DNA of 29,263 bases from positions 1 through 29,263 of the forward strand of contig CAKMOD010000015.1 of the NCBI GenBank assembly GCA_927910885.1, given 5' to 3'. The translations under genes and the position numbers were made by a program. How positions within the stretch are numbered: the stretch's first letter is position 1; each line of letters opens with the position of its first letter. Shown here piece by piece: positions 8,307 to 15,244 of this stretch. The notes under the pieces are model-generated. The model was not told the DNA's origin. It searched no databases and saw only the letters and a program-made list of their open reading frames with translations. This DNA comes from an uncultured Prevotella sp. Lineage in GTDB: Bacteria; Bacteroidota; Bacteroidia; Bacteroidales; Bacteroidaceae.

Positions 8307-8327
8307 CAAAGATAGTATTTATCTTTG
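8307..8327. promoter_or_regulatory. Perfect 21-bp palindrome formed by two outward-facing -7-like boxes
   Basis: CAAAGATA, five bases, TATCTTTG. On the minus strand the left half reads TATCTTTG (TAnnTTTG), 70 bp before the BPL_N gene; on the plus strand the right half is the same box. It could be a divergent promoter pair, or one promoter with an operator. No clear -33 element is seen on either side. Confidence 0.45.
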
Positions 8328-8426
8328 ATATTTACATGTAAACAAAAGTGTTTTAAGTATTTTTAGACTATCGTTTAGTACCTTATTCCACACACTTATA
8401 GGTTCCGACAGACCTATCCTACCCTT

Positions 8427-8514
8427 CCCTATCGAAGTATAGATGCCCAACACCATTGGTGCTAATGCTCAGCACATATAGTGCGGAGGGTGAGCACCAT
8501 TAGTGCGGAGGGCA
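8427..8514. repeat. 22-bp-period array 2
   Basis: Units at 8427-8448 (weak), 8449-8470, 8471-8492 and 8493-8514. The last two agree at 17 of 22 positions and share AGCAC at the start and AGTGCGGAGGG at the end. Units carry internal dyads such as GCACcattaGTGC and CACCATTGGTG. Confidence 0.75.
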
Positions 8515-8619
8515 TAAACGACACCAGCAATACCATAAGAATGGGATAAAGCAGTATAGACATTTACATGGAATGAGCCTTTAACTTACACTCTATTACG
8601 TATGTTTATAGAAAATGAT

Positions 8620-8627
8620 TACCTTTG
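8620..8627 (+). promoter_or_regulatory. -7 element of the histidine phosphatase gene
   Basis: TACCTTTG matches TAnnTTTG and lies 29 bp before the ATG at 8657. A weak TTAC is present 20 bp upstream (8596-8599). Confidence 0.6.
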
Positions 8628-8656
8628 CACAGTAGTTTAGATCAAATCACAACGAT

Positions 8657-9952
8657 ATGAAAAAACAACTTATATTGCTTTGTGCGTTAGCCATCTCAGC
8701 ATCGTTACACGTCACAGCACAATCATTCAGAAAGCAGATCAGTGAGCATCCTGAGCTTTCTGCCAACAATTACCTTGCTTACCCAGCACCTTCGGGTAGG
8801 CTAACGCCTGCTCCTTCTGGCTATCTTCCTGTATATCTATCGCATTATGGGCGACATGGGTCACGCTATCTCATTCATGAGCAACAGTATCTCCGGCCTA
8901 TAGAAACCCTACAGCAAGCTGATTCGGCTGGTATGTTGACCAATGAAGGAAAGGACGTCTTGAAGAAATTACGCCTCATGTATACAGAATCTTACAAACG
9001 ATGGGGAGAGCTGACACCATTAGGAGCACAGCAGCATCAGCAGATTGCACGAAGAATGTATCGTCGTTTCCCATCTGTATTCCGTGATTCGGTATGGGTG
9101 GATGCCAAGTCAACGGATGTTATCCGTTGTATTCTTTCCATGGAGAACGAACTGCAGGAACTGATTCGACATAACCCTCGTTTGAGAATTAGGCATGATG
9201 CGAGCGCACATGACATGTATTTTATGAAGCAGCCAGACAAGAAACTCTCTCATCAAAGGGATAGCAGTGCTGTAAAGAATACGATTGACGAGTGGGGCAA
9301 ACGCAATATTGATACCAAACCATTGATGGCTCGTCTCTTTAAGGATAAGGAATACGTGACAAAGAAGGTGGATGCAGGACAGCTTACCTTCGATCTTTTC
9401 AGTTTAGCAAGTATTGTTCAGAACTCAGAGATACGCCATTCGCTCTCACTATACAACCTCTTTACAGCCGATGAGTTGTACCAACTATGGCAGAGGAGCA
9501 ATGCTTGGTGGTACTTACGTTATGGCAGTGCACCACAAAGCGGAGGTAATCAACCTTTCTCACAGCGTAATCTCTTGCGCAAGATTATCACTGATGCTGA
9601 TTCTTGTCTTGCCCTCCCTCATCCAGGCGCAACCCTTCGTTTCGGCCATGACACGATGGTTATGCCATTGACGTGCCTACTGAATCTTAATAACAATGAC
9701 ATCAAGGTTTCAGACATTGACAGTCTTACCCTGAAAGATTGGAGTTCTACACGCATTGTCCCTATGGCTGCTAACATCCAGTTTGTTTTCTATAAGAATC
9801 TGAAGAATCCAAAAGCTGATGTTCTCGTGAAGGTTTTACTCAACGAGGAGGAAGCTACGCTACCCCTTCCAAAGACCTTTACACCATATTACTATCGATG
9901 GAGTGACTTTAAGAAGTTCTATCTTTCAAAGCTAAATAGCTATCATGAATAA
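8657..9952 (+). CDS. Secreted histidine acid phosphatase (phytase-like)
   Basis: A 431-residue protein with a signal peptide ending VTAQ (about residue 22). The branch-2 histidine phosphatase signature RHGSR is at 66-70, preceded by YLSHYG; its His is the phosphorylated nucleophile in the family. The distal proton-donor motif is HD at 331-332 (LRFGHDTMVMPL). Family members hydrolyse phosphomonoesters including inositol phosphates in the periplasm or outside the cell; MINPP-type relatives usually have HAE instead of HD, so general acid phosphatase or phytase is a safer name than MINPP. It has its own promoter and is followed by two hairpins, so it is probably monocistronic. Confidence 0.88.
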   Translation: MKKQLILLCALAISASLHVTAQSFRKQISEHPELSANNYLAYPAPSGRLTPAPSGYLPVYLSHYGRHGSRYLIHEQQYLRPIETLQQADSAGMLTNEGKDVLKKLRLMYTESYKRWGELTPLGAQQHQQIARRMYRRFPSVFRDSVWVDAKSTDVIRCILSMENELQELIRHNPRLRIRHDASAHDMYFMKQPDKKLSHQRDSSAVKNTIDEWGKRNIDTKPLMARLFKDKEYVTKKVDAGQLTFDLFSLASIVQNSEIRHSLSLYNLFTADELYQLWQRSNAWWYLRYGSAPQSGGNQPFSQRNLLRKIITDADSCLALPHPGATLRFGHDTMVMPLTCLLNLNNNDIKVSDIDSLTLKDWSSTRIVPMAANIQFVFYKNLKNPKADVLVKVLLNEEEATLPLPKTFTPYYYRWSDFKKFYLSKLNSYHE

Positions 9953-9995
9953 GAAGCTATGCCCTTGGTTGTTATCATAGCTATACGCTCTTCCC

Positions 9996-10040
9996 CCTAA
10001 CAAGACGCCCTTCTCGATGTGAGAAGGGCGTCTTGCCGTT
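9996..10040. terminator. Perfect 15-bp hairpin after the phosphatase gene
   Basis: CAAGACGCCCTTCTC (10001-10015), loop GATGT, GAGAAGGGCGTCTTG (10021-10035); CCTAA and TTAGG extend the stem across a 3-base bulge. There is no T run directly after it, so it may protect the RNA 3' end rather than terminate. Confidence 0.6.
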
Positions 10041-10075
10041 AGGAGATACAACTCCTATCATATTAGTACAGAAAG

Positions 10076-10117
10076 CAGAAAAGGTTGAACTACCAATGGT
10101 TAGTCCAACCTTTTCTG
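10076..10117. terminator. Hairpin between convergent phosphatase and queF
   Basis: A 17-bp stem with one mismatch, CAGAAAAGGTTGAACTA (10076-10092) with TAGTCCAACCTTTTCTG (10101-10117), loop of 8 bases. The A- and T-rich arms suit bidirectional termination between the phosphatase (+) and queF (-). Confidence 0.65.
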
Positions 10118-10212
10118 TCGTATTATTAGGATTTGAATTAAGAAGATGGAATATACAATCCGCTTAGTTGTCATAACAATCAGCATTTGTTACGAACAAG
10201 GGACATACTTCT

Positions 10213-10668
10213 TTATTCGTGCGTGATAAATCGTTGCTCGGCTAACTGCTCGTACTTCGTACCCTTACGACCATAATTAGCGTATGGATAGATGCTGATA
10301 CCACCACGTGGGGTGAAGATTCCAGTAACCTCGATATACTTAGGGTCCATCAACTTGATAAGGTCCTTCATAATTGTATTTACACAATCCTCATGGAAGT
10401 CACCGTGGTTGCGGAAGCTAAAAAGATATAGCTTCAAACTCTTACTCTCAACCATTCGTACGTCTGGGATGTATGAAATACGAATCTCTGCAAAGTCTGG
10501 TTGACCTGTAATAGGACATAAACTGGTAAACTCAGGGCAGTTGAAGCGTACCCAATAGTCATTATCAGGGTGCTTGTTTACAAATGATTCTAACACCTCT
10601 GGCGCATAATCCATTCTGTATTGAGTCTTTGAACCTAATGACTTTAACCCTTCTTTTTCTCTTTCCAT
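10213..10668 (-). CDS. queF: NADPH-dependent 7-cyano-7-deazaguanine (preQ0) reductase QueF
   Basis: A 151-residue protein of the short, single-domain (YkvM-type) QueF class. It reduces the nitrile of preQ0 to the amine of preQ1, in queuosine synthesis. The catalytic Cys51 lies in FTSLCPITGQPDFA, with the conserved Asp58, and the family motif ESKSLKLYLFSFRNHGDFHE occupies 74-93. The length fits the unimodular family. It lies 83 bp downstream of the transporter gene yhhQ on the same strand, and no promoter is seen in the gap, so both are likely on one transcript starting at the preQ1 riboswitch. A terminator-like hairpin lies in the gap. Confidence 0.95.
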   Translation of the reverse strand: MEREKEGLKSLGSKTQYRMDYAPEVLESFVNKHPDNDYWVRFNCPEFTSLCPITGQPDFAEIRISYIPDVRMVESKSLKLYLFSFRNHGDFHEDCVNTIMKDLIKLMDPKYIEVTGIFTPRGGISIYPYANYGRKGTKYEQLAEQRFITHE

Positions 10669-10687
10669 ATTCTTCTTTTTAAAGAAA

Positions 10688-10738
10688 TTAAGCCAATAAG
10701 TTTAGTGCCCTAATGTGCAATAAACCCTATTGGCTTAA
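10688..10738 (-). promoter_or_regulatory. Intra-operon hairpin between yhhQ and queF
   Basis: On the minus strand, TTAAGCCAATAGGGTTTA (10738-10721) pairs with TAAACTTATTGGCTTAA (10704-10688), loop of 16 bases, followed by TTTCTTT. It looks like a weak terminator or attenuator that could set how much queF is made relative to yhhQ. Confidence 0.55.
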
Positions 10739-10751
10739 CTCCATGTTTCAT

Positions 10752-11444
10752 TTAACTTAATGCAAATATTTTCCAAATACTATAGTTTACATCATTATCA
10801 TAAGTATCCTCTCCCTCATGCTCCTTCAATGCCTTTACAATACGAATGGTGATTGGAAGAGCGATAATCTCATAAACTGTCTTCAATAATACCTGCCAAA
10901 GCATGAGTTTAGGGAGTTCTTCTGTTGGAACAACACCGCCCAACGCCAATGGGAAGAAGATAACTGAGTCGAAACTCTCACCCACAATAGTACTTAGAAT
11001 TGCACGCAATGAGAAGTTACGTCCCTTGTCGCGAATCTTCATCTTACTCATCACGTATGCATTAGCGAATGAACCTACGATGAAAGCAACGAAAGAGGCT
11101 GCTGCAACACGTGGAGCCAAACCAAAGATAGCATGGAAACCTGCTTCATTATCCCAATAAGGTGCACCTGGAATCCAATCACACAACGCACCCATTGCCA
11201 CAAAGAAGAAGTTCATCGCAAAGCCTGTCCATATCAACAGACGTGCCTTTTGGAAGCCCCAGACCTCACAAACACAATCGTTGATGATGTAAGAGATTGG
11301 AAACACAATCAATCCACCTGTCAATGAAATACCTAACACAGAGATTTGCTTTGTCTCGAGGATGTTTGCCGCAATAAGGCAAACGCAAAAGAGGATGCTG
11401 AAAAGCATAAACAGCACACTCACTTGTTGTTTACTTTTTGTCAT
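10752..11444 (-). CDS. yhhQ: Queuosine precursor transporter YhhQ/QPTR (DUF165)
   Basis: A 230-residue inner-membrane protein with about six hydrophobic segments (near residues 8-28, 35-55, 66-86, 112-130, 150-172, 178-200). Family motifs include the N-terminal AANILETKQIS, IVFPISYIINDCVCEVWGF and the GESFDSVIFFPLA segment late in the protein. YhhQ proteins import the queuosine precursors preQ0 and preQ1. A preQ1-I riboswitch directly before its start and queF directly after it support this assignment over general vitamin uptake. None of the genes for making preQ0 (queD, queE, queC) is in the window, so salvage followed by reduction is one possible logic. Confidence 0.93.
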   Translation of the reverse strand: MTKSKQQVSVLFMLFSILFCVCLIAANILETKQISVLGISLTGGLIVFPISYIINDCVCEVWGFQKARLLIWTGFAMNFFFVAMGALCDWIPGAPYWDNEAGFHAIFGLAPRVAAASFVAFIVGSFANAYVMSKMKIRDKGRNFSLRAILSTIVGESFDSVIFFPLALGGVVPTEELPKLMLWQVLLKTVYEIIALPITIRIVKALKEHEGEDTYDNDVNYSIWKIFALS

Positions 11445-11447
11445 TAT

Positions 11448-11483
11448 CTTGTTTTGTTAAAGGGGGTTAATCAAGTACCCCTA
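11448..11483 (-). promoter_or_regulatory. preQ1-I riboswitch controlling yhhQ-queF
   Basis: On the minus strand, AGGGG (11482-11478) pairs with CCCCT (11465-11461), leaving one unpaired C at 11466 in the place of the ligand-binding cytosine of preQ1-I aptamers. Loop 1 contains CTTG (11475-11472), complementary to CAAG (11451-11448) just before the start codon, which would form the H-type pseudoknot P2. The A-rich tail TTTAACAAAACAAG closely resembles the Thermoanaerobacter tengcongensis aptamer. The CAAG lies 3 bases before the ATG, so ligand binding would hide the translation start region: expected OFF switch for translation. Confidence 0.87.
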
Positions 11484-11499
11484 TTCAATAAAGTGGCTG

Positions 11500-11507
11500 C
11501 AAAGGTA
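11500..11507 (-). promoter_or_regulatory. -7 element of the yhhQ-queF transcript
   Basis: TACCTTTG on the minus strand (TAnnTTTG), placing the RNA start at about 11493, ten bases before the aptamer. A weak TTAG lies 20 bp upstream. Confidence 0.65.
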
Positions 11508-11548
11508 CACATTTTTATCCAAACAACCTAACTTCTTTAGAAAAAGAA

Positions 11549-11620
11549 AAGTGTGTTAAAACACTGAACTACAATAACAGACGCCCTGTCTGTCGATAGA
11601 ATCAGTATTCTAACACACTT
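11549..11620 (-). terminator. Two-tier hairpin terminator after the 70-aa gene
   Basis: Outer arms AAGTGTGTTAAAACACTG (11549-11566) and CAGTATTCTAACACACTT (11603-11620) match at 16 of 18; inside is a second perfect stem ACAGAC (11577-11582) with GTCTGT (11588-11593). On the minus strand it is followed by TTCTTTTTC, suiting termination of the 11685-13586 operon before the yhhQ promoter. Confidence 0.65.
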
Positions 11621-11684
11621 AAATGATATACAATATAAGCTTAGGCGTAGCTAAAAACTATATTGCAAATTGTCTTATAGAAGC

Positions 11685-11897
11685 TTAATCTTCCCAAGGA
11701 GTGAATGCTATTTCGCCCCATTCGTTTTCTTTCGCTTCAAAACCATCTACTCCACCTGTTTCACCTTTGTCACCTGGATTAGGATTAGTTGGCTCTACTG
11801 GCACACCACTGTGGTTACCGAAATGATTGTCAAGAATGTCACCATTAACATTCAATACTACCTTCTCACTCTGAGGAGTTATATATATTTTCTTCAT
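11685..11897 (-). CDS. Small 70-residue protein, KKxYxxP-type N-terminus
   Basis: A 70-residue protein starting 15 bp after the stop of the secreted protein gene, so almost certainly co-transcribed. The N-terminus MKKIYITPQSEKVVLNVNG has the look of short Bacteroidales proteins that begin MKK-Y-xP-x-E-V and then diverge. The rest is polar and low in complexity, with a NPNPGDKGETGG segment and an acidic end (TPWED). No signal peptide, membrane segment or cysteine is seen. It could be a small accessory protein or a ribosomally made peptide precursor; there is no modification enzyme nearby. Unknown function. Confidence 0.72.
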   Translation of the reverse strand: MKKIYITPQSEKVVLNVNGDILDNHFGNHSGVPVEPTNPNPGDKGETGGVDGFEAKENEWGEIAFTPWED

Positions 11898-11912
11898 AAT
11901 TGTACTCCCTCC

Positions 11913-13586
11913 TTACTTAATTACAACCTTCTTACCATTCACGATATAGACACCACGAGTTGGATTCTCAACGCGACGACCCTGCAAGTCATAGTAAACG
12001 CCATCCTCTGTGCTATTCTTTGAGCTTTCGATAGACTCAATACCTGTTGTACTACCGTCCTCGAACTCTAAGACAAAGCTCTTAGCCTGTGCCTCTGCAT
12101 TGGTAAGTACAAGGAAAGCCTTGTTACCAGGAATTGTTGTCACAGTGTTATTCAGCTTATAGAAACCAATTGGATTTCTGCTATCTGCGGTATTGATATT
12201 GAAAGCACGGATGTTATCACGTGTTACAAAGTGTGATTTACCTGCGCCGTCCTTTGCTTCAAAACCTTCAAGCTTTGCACCAAAGAAGATTCCACAGAGA
12301 CGATTATCACTAATCTCAGTTAACTCTTCACCTACTGGTAACAACTGATTATCCGCAGGATTAGTAGAGCTACACTCTAATACAACTGGAGTCTGAGCAG
12401 GAACTGTGTCGTTCTTACCAGCCAACTTCTTCACTTTAGCAAAGTAATAACCAGAAGCATTCTTAGCGTTAACACCTTCGATAGTATAAGCGACTACATC
12501 ACCCTTAATTGTAAATGGGAAGTCTACATAGAGTGTAGTATAATATTTACCATCTCTACCCCTCATATTAGTAGAAGGCTTCACACCAAAGTAATTTGTA
12601 TCATCAACCTTTTCAAGGATCCACATAGCAGCATCCTTTACTACTGGAAGCTCTGCTCCAAACCACTGGTCTGTAGTATTGTTATTGACAAAGTCGAACT
12701 TAGGAAGTGCGCCATCATACTCATTATGAGATGTATTAGCCAAGTCACTTGGATTATAAGCCTTACCCTTTTCAACCTTCTTGAGTGCACCAGACATCAA
12801 GTAGTAAGTACGACCCTGATTAATACGGTCTACACCAAAATAACGTCTAACAACGTCCATGATTTCAGTGTTATTATATTCAGTTGTTGCTATCTTTGCC
12901 AAAGCAAGTACCTGCACAACATCCCACACCTTATCAGGATTCTTTGCCTCTAAAGCCAAGTACAAGTCATTAGAGACACCTCTTACAGCCGCCTTAATCT
13001 GTCCTGCAATAACAGAACCAAATCTTGCTCTAATAGCAAACTCATCATAGAAATCTACAACTGGTTGCATAGAAGGAACCGTTGCAAATGCATAGTAAGC
13101 AGAACGACCATCAGGAGTAGTAACTGGCTGCATGTGCATCTTCAGATCCCACTTGCCAATAACCTCTGTATTGATGCCGTAATAAGCTGCAGTTCCTACA
13201 AACTGTCCGAGCTGAGCCTTCAGTCTATTCTTCAAGGCCTCGTTCACCTGAGCAATAGCTGGATTTAAGTATCCATTGATAACATCAACACCCTGTGAAC
13301 GGAGTTTTGTCACATCGAGCCAATTAGGGTTTTTACTATTATTCTCTGTCTTAAGATGAATAACAGTACCTGGCAATGTCGTTGCCTCAGCCTTAGTGGC
13401 ATTAGGCTGTGCCGCAATTTTACCAGTTACATAAACATACTGCTTGCCATCTGTACGCTGACGAGCATTTACAATACGATAATAACCATCGGATGGTTTT
13501 GTTACAGTAGCTGGTGCTTGTGCCGACACAGCCACAGAAAAGAATCCTAACATGAGCGTTAGGACTGAGTGTAAATGTTTAACCAT
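11913..13586 (-). CDS. Large secreted protein with type IX-like C-terminal sorting end
   Basis: A 557-residue protein with a signal peptide cut near residue 23 (VAVSAQA). The N-terminal part opens with DGYYRIVNARQ, a pattern common in Bacteroidetes surface proteins. The middle (~100-480) has no recognisable enzyme motif and alternates helical and strand-like segments. The last ~35 residues, YYDLQGRRVENPTRGVYIV then NGKKVVIK, are a typical Prevotella C-terminal domain, related to type IX secretion sorting signals (DLQGRRV and GVYIVNGKK). A GIESIE linker precedes it. It is therefore expected at the cell surface or outside. Co-transcribed with the 70-residue protein downstream. Confidence 0.82.
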   Translation of the reverse strand: MVKHLHSVLTLMLGFFSVAVSAQAPATVTKPSDGYYRIVNARQRTDGKQYVYVTGKIAAQPNATKAEATTLPGTVIHLKTENNSKNPNWLDVTKLRSQGVDVINGYLNPAIAQVNEALKNRLKAQLGQFVGTAAYYGINTEVIGKWDLKMHMQPVTTPDGRSAYYAFATVPSMQPVVDFYDEFAIRARFGSVIAGQIKAAVRGVSNDLYLALEAKNPDKVWDVVQVLALAKIATTEYNNTEIMDVVRRYFGVDRINQGRTYYLMSGALKKVEKGKAYNPSDLANTSHNEYDGALPKFDFVNNNTTDQWFGAELPVVKDAAMWILEKVDDTNYFGVKPSTNMRGRDGKYYTTLYVDFPFTIKGDVVAYTIEGVNAKNASGYYFAKVKKLAGKNDTVPAQTPVVLECSSTNPADNQLLPVGEELTEISDNRLCGIFFGAKLEGFEAKDGAGKSHFVTRDNIRAFNINTADSRNPIGFYKLNNTVTTIPGNKAFLVLTNAEAQAKSFVLEFEDGSTTGIESIESSKNSTEDGVYYDLQGRRVENPTRGVYIVNGKKVVIK

Positions 13587-13648
13587 AAAGTTTTATATAA
13601 TGTAATAGTTTTTTTAGCTGATAAGTCTATCTCTCTAATTCAGCTGTG

Positions 13649-13680
13649 CAAAAATAACACTTTATGCAAAAACAATACAA
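13649..13680 (-). promoter_or_regulatory. Promoter of the 557-residue secreted protein
   Basis: Minus strand: TATTTTTG (13656-13649) with TTGT (13680-13677) 20 bp upstream. RNA would start near 13642, leaving a leader of about 55 bases. Confidence 0.6.
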
Positions 13681-13924
13681 TAGAGCACGTATTATTAATA
13701 AAAATTCAATATCAAACACTGAATACAACTTATATTTTCGATATATTTGTAATACTTTTATAGATAAAACCTTTTAAGACAGATATTAACGCATCATGTT
13801 TATATTTATAAAAATTCACTTATTATAACCAAACAAAGCTGCCATTGAATTTAAATTCATGACATTTCATCCTTCCAATTTAGACATAAAAAGGTCGCAA
13901 ACGCATAAAAAATCATAATTTGCC

Positions 13925-13954
13925 ATTGTGATAAGCAGAAAATCATTACTTTTG
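13925..13954 (+). promoter_or_regulatory. Promoter of the TlpA-like thioredoxin gene
   Basis: ATTG (13925-13928), 18 bp, then TACTTTTG (13947-13954). RNA would start near 13961, 19 bases before the preferred ATG at 13980. Confidence 0.6.
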
Positions 13955-13979
13955 TAGCCTTATCAAAAGAATGATTAAT

Positions 13980-14816
13980 ATGAAGAAGATTATTTTAATG
14001 ACAGCGCTGGCTACTGCTGTTTTCACTGCAAATGCGCAGGACATCAAGCCATACGAAGAGAAAATGTCTCAGATAGAGACACAGTACAAAGCACTTGAGT
14101 CAGCCTATCAGGCTTTCGGCAAGAAAGACCCAGCAACCTTCACTGATGCGGAGAAGGCTAAGTTGAATGAGATTATGGGTAAAGCCGACTCTCTCTACAA
14201 CGTACAAAAGACTACGGCTTTAGAGATTGCAAGAAAGTTTAAAGACACAAAGTTCCCTGCGAAATACGTTGCTAAGATTATGTATGACGTTGAGTTTGAT
14301 GAGTTGAAAGAACTTTGCGATCCTAACACTGGCTACTATAATGAGCCTGAAATGACAAAGCCAAAACAGTTATTCGAATCTTACAAGTTGCGTCAGCCTG
14401 GTTCTATGTATAAGGACCTCACAATGGAAGACCTCAATGGTAAGCAGGTAAAGCTTAGCGATTGGGTTGGTAAAGGTAAGTATGTATTGGTTGACTTCTG
14501 GGCAAGCTGGTGCGGTCCATGTCGTGCAGAAATGCCAAACGTTGTAGCTGCTTACAATCATTTTAAGGATAAAGGCCTTGAGATTATTGGTGTTAGCTTC
14601 GACAACAAGAAGTTGCAATGGTCAGCAGCTGTTGAGAAGTTGGGTATGACTTGGCCTCAGATGTCAGACCTCAAGGGTTGGGAGTCAACTGCATCAGCAG
14701 TATATGGCATCCGCAGTATCCCTTCTAACATCCTCATCGACCCACAGGGTAAGATTGTTGCAATGGACCTCCGTGAAAACAGATTGCAGGAAGTCTTGGC
14801 TGAGAAGTTGAAATAA
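13980..14816 (+). CDS. Exported TlpA/ResA-like thioredoxin-fold oxidoreductase
   Basis: A 278-residue protein from the ATG at 13980 (MKKIILM); an ATG at 13971 would add MIN before the signal peptide. The signal peptide ends TANAQ (residue 20). Residues ~21-140 form a helical N-terminal domain of the kind found before thioredoxin domains in Bacteroidetes. Residues ~142-278 are an AhpC/TSA-thioredoxin fold with the active site FWASWCGPCR (Cys178 and Cys181) and the cis-proline in SIPSN. It probably reduces disulphides, or supports cytochrome or other protein folding, in the periplasm. It is flanked by its own promoter and terminator, so it stands alone. Confidence 0.9.
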   Translation: MKKIILMTALATAVFTANAQDIKPYEEKMSQIETQYKALESAYQAFGKKDPATFTDAEKAKLNEIMGKADSLYNVQKTTALEIARKFKDTKFPAKYVAKIMYDVEFDELKELCDPNTGYYNEPEMTKPKQLFESYKLRQPGSMYKDLTMEDLNGKQVKLSDWVGKGKYVLVDFWASWCGPCRAEMPNVVAAYNHFKDKGLEIIGVSFDNKKLQWSAAVEKLGMTWPQMSDLKGWESTASAVYGIRSIPSNILIDPQGKIVAMDLRENRLQEVLAEKLK

Positions 14817-14933
14817 GAGAAAAGTAATGGTGTGAAAAACAAAAGCCTAAAAGTATAAAAGCTTTTGTAAACTCATTCGAGGAAGTGGCAAGTTTGTGCC
14901 GGACACTCTGAAATTTCACATCATATAGACATA

Positions 14934-14985
14934 AAAAAAGAGCCATATCTAACTCTAATCATGAGTTCAGATATGACTCTTTTTC
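14934..14985 (+). terminator. Terminator after the thioredoxin gene
   Basis: AAAAAGAGCCATATCTAACTC pairs with GAGTTCAGATATGACTC and TTTTT around a 7-base loop, with one mismatch and one bulge. It is 118 bp past the stop. Confidence 0.75.
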
Positions 14986-15099
14986 TTGAATTAAGCATAT
15001 TGTACTCCAATAAGTCTTTTCTACATCATGTTTATACAGCACTTTACTAATAAGAAGTTGACTCCACCATAACAATCTTTTGCTTGACAATTAACGCTA

Positions 15100-15165
15100 A
15101 ACACTATCCGAGTTTACCATTAACACAATATGTGCGGGGCTACAACACGTCTGTAAAAGATGGGT
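15100..15165. repeat. 22-bp-period array 5 (weak)
   Basis: Three consecutive 22-bp blocks at 15100, 15122 and 15144, each beginning AACAC. Beyond the first five bases they are diverged. The third contains TGTAAAAGATG, also found in array 3 at 21983-21993; the second contains TGTGCGGGG, like array 2. Confidence 0.5.
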
Positions 15166-15200
15166 AGTTGCTTATAATTCAATAGTATCTTGCTTCTTTG

Positions 15201-15232
15201 CTTTAGCTCAGAAAGTATTTCCTAAGCTAAAG
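15201..15232 (-). terminator. Hairpin at the end of the exchanger gene
   Basis: CTTTAGCT (15201-15208) and AGCTAAAG (15225-15232), extended by two pairs past a mismatch, 12 bp beyond the exchanger stop. There is no clear T run, so terminator activity is uncertain. Confidence 0.4.
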
Positions 15233-15244
15233 CCTAAGAATATA

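Larger units (their letters stand above)
8238..8656. other. Divergent intergenic region, BPL_N gene / histidine phosphatase
   Basis: A 419-bp region holding the palindrome (8307-8327), a 22-bp-period array (8427-8514) and a -7-like box for the phosphatase (8620-8627). No small gene is seen. Confidence 0.6.
13587..13979. other. AT-rich divergent intergenic region
   Basis: About 390 bp of strongly AT-rich DNA between the secreted-protein gene (-) and the thioredoxin gene (+). It holds both promoters and a perfect 14-bp palindrome TGAATTTAAATTCA at 13846-13859. No small gene is evident. Confidence 0.55.
14817..15244. other. Convergent intergenic region with a 22-bp-period array
   Basis: A 428-bp region with the thioredoxin terminator (14934-14985), array 5 (15100-15165) and a hairpin near the exchanger gene end (15201-15232). 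No gene is seen. Confidence 0.55.

Noticed and set aside
13846..13859. 14-bp palindrome TGAATTTAAATTCA as an operator
   Set aside because: It is in very AT-rich DNA where such palindromes arise often, more than 90 bp from either promoter, and no second copy was seen.
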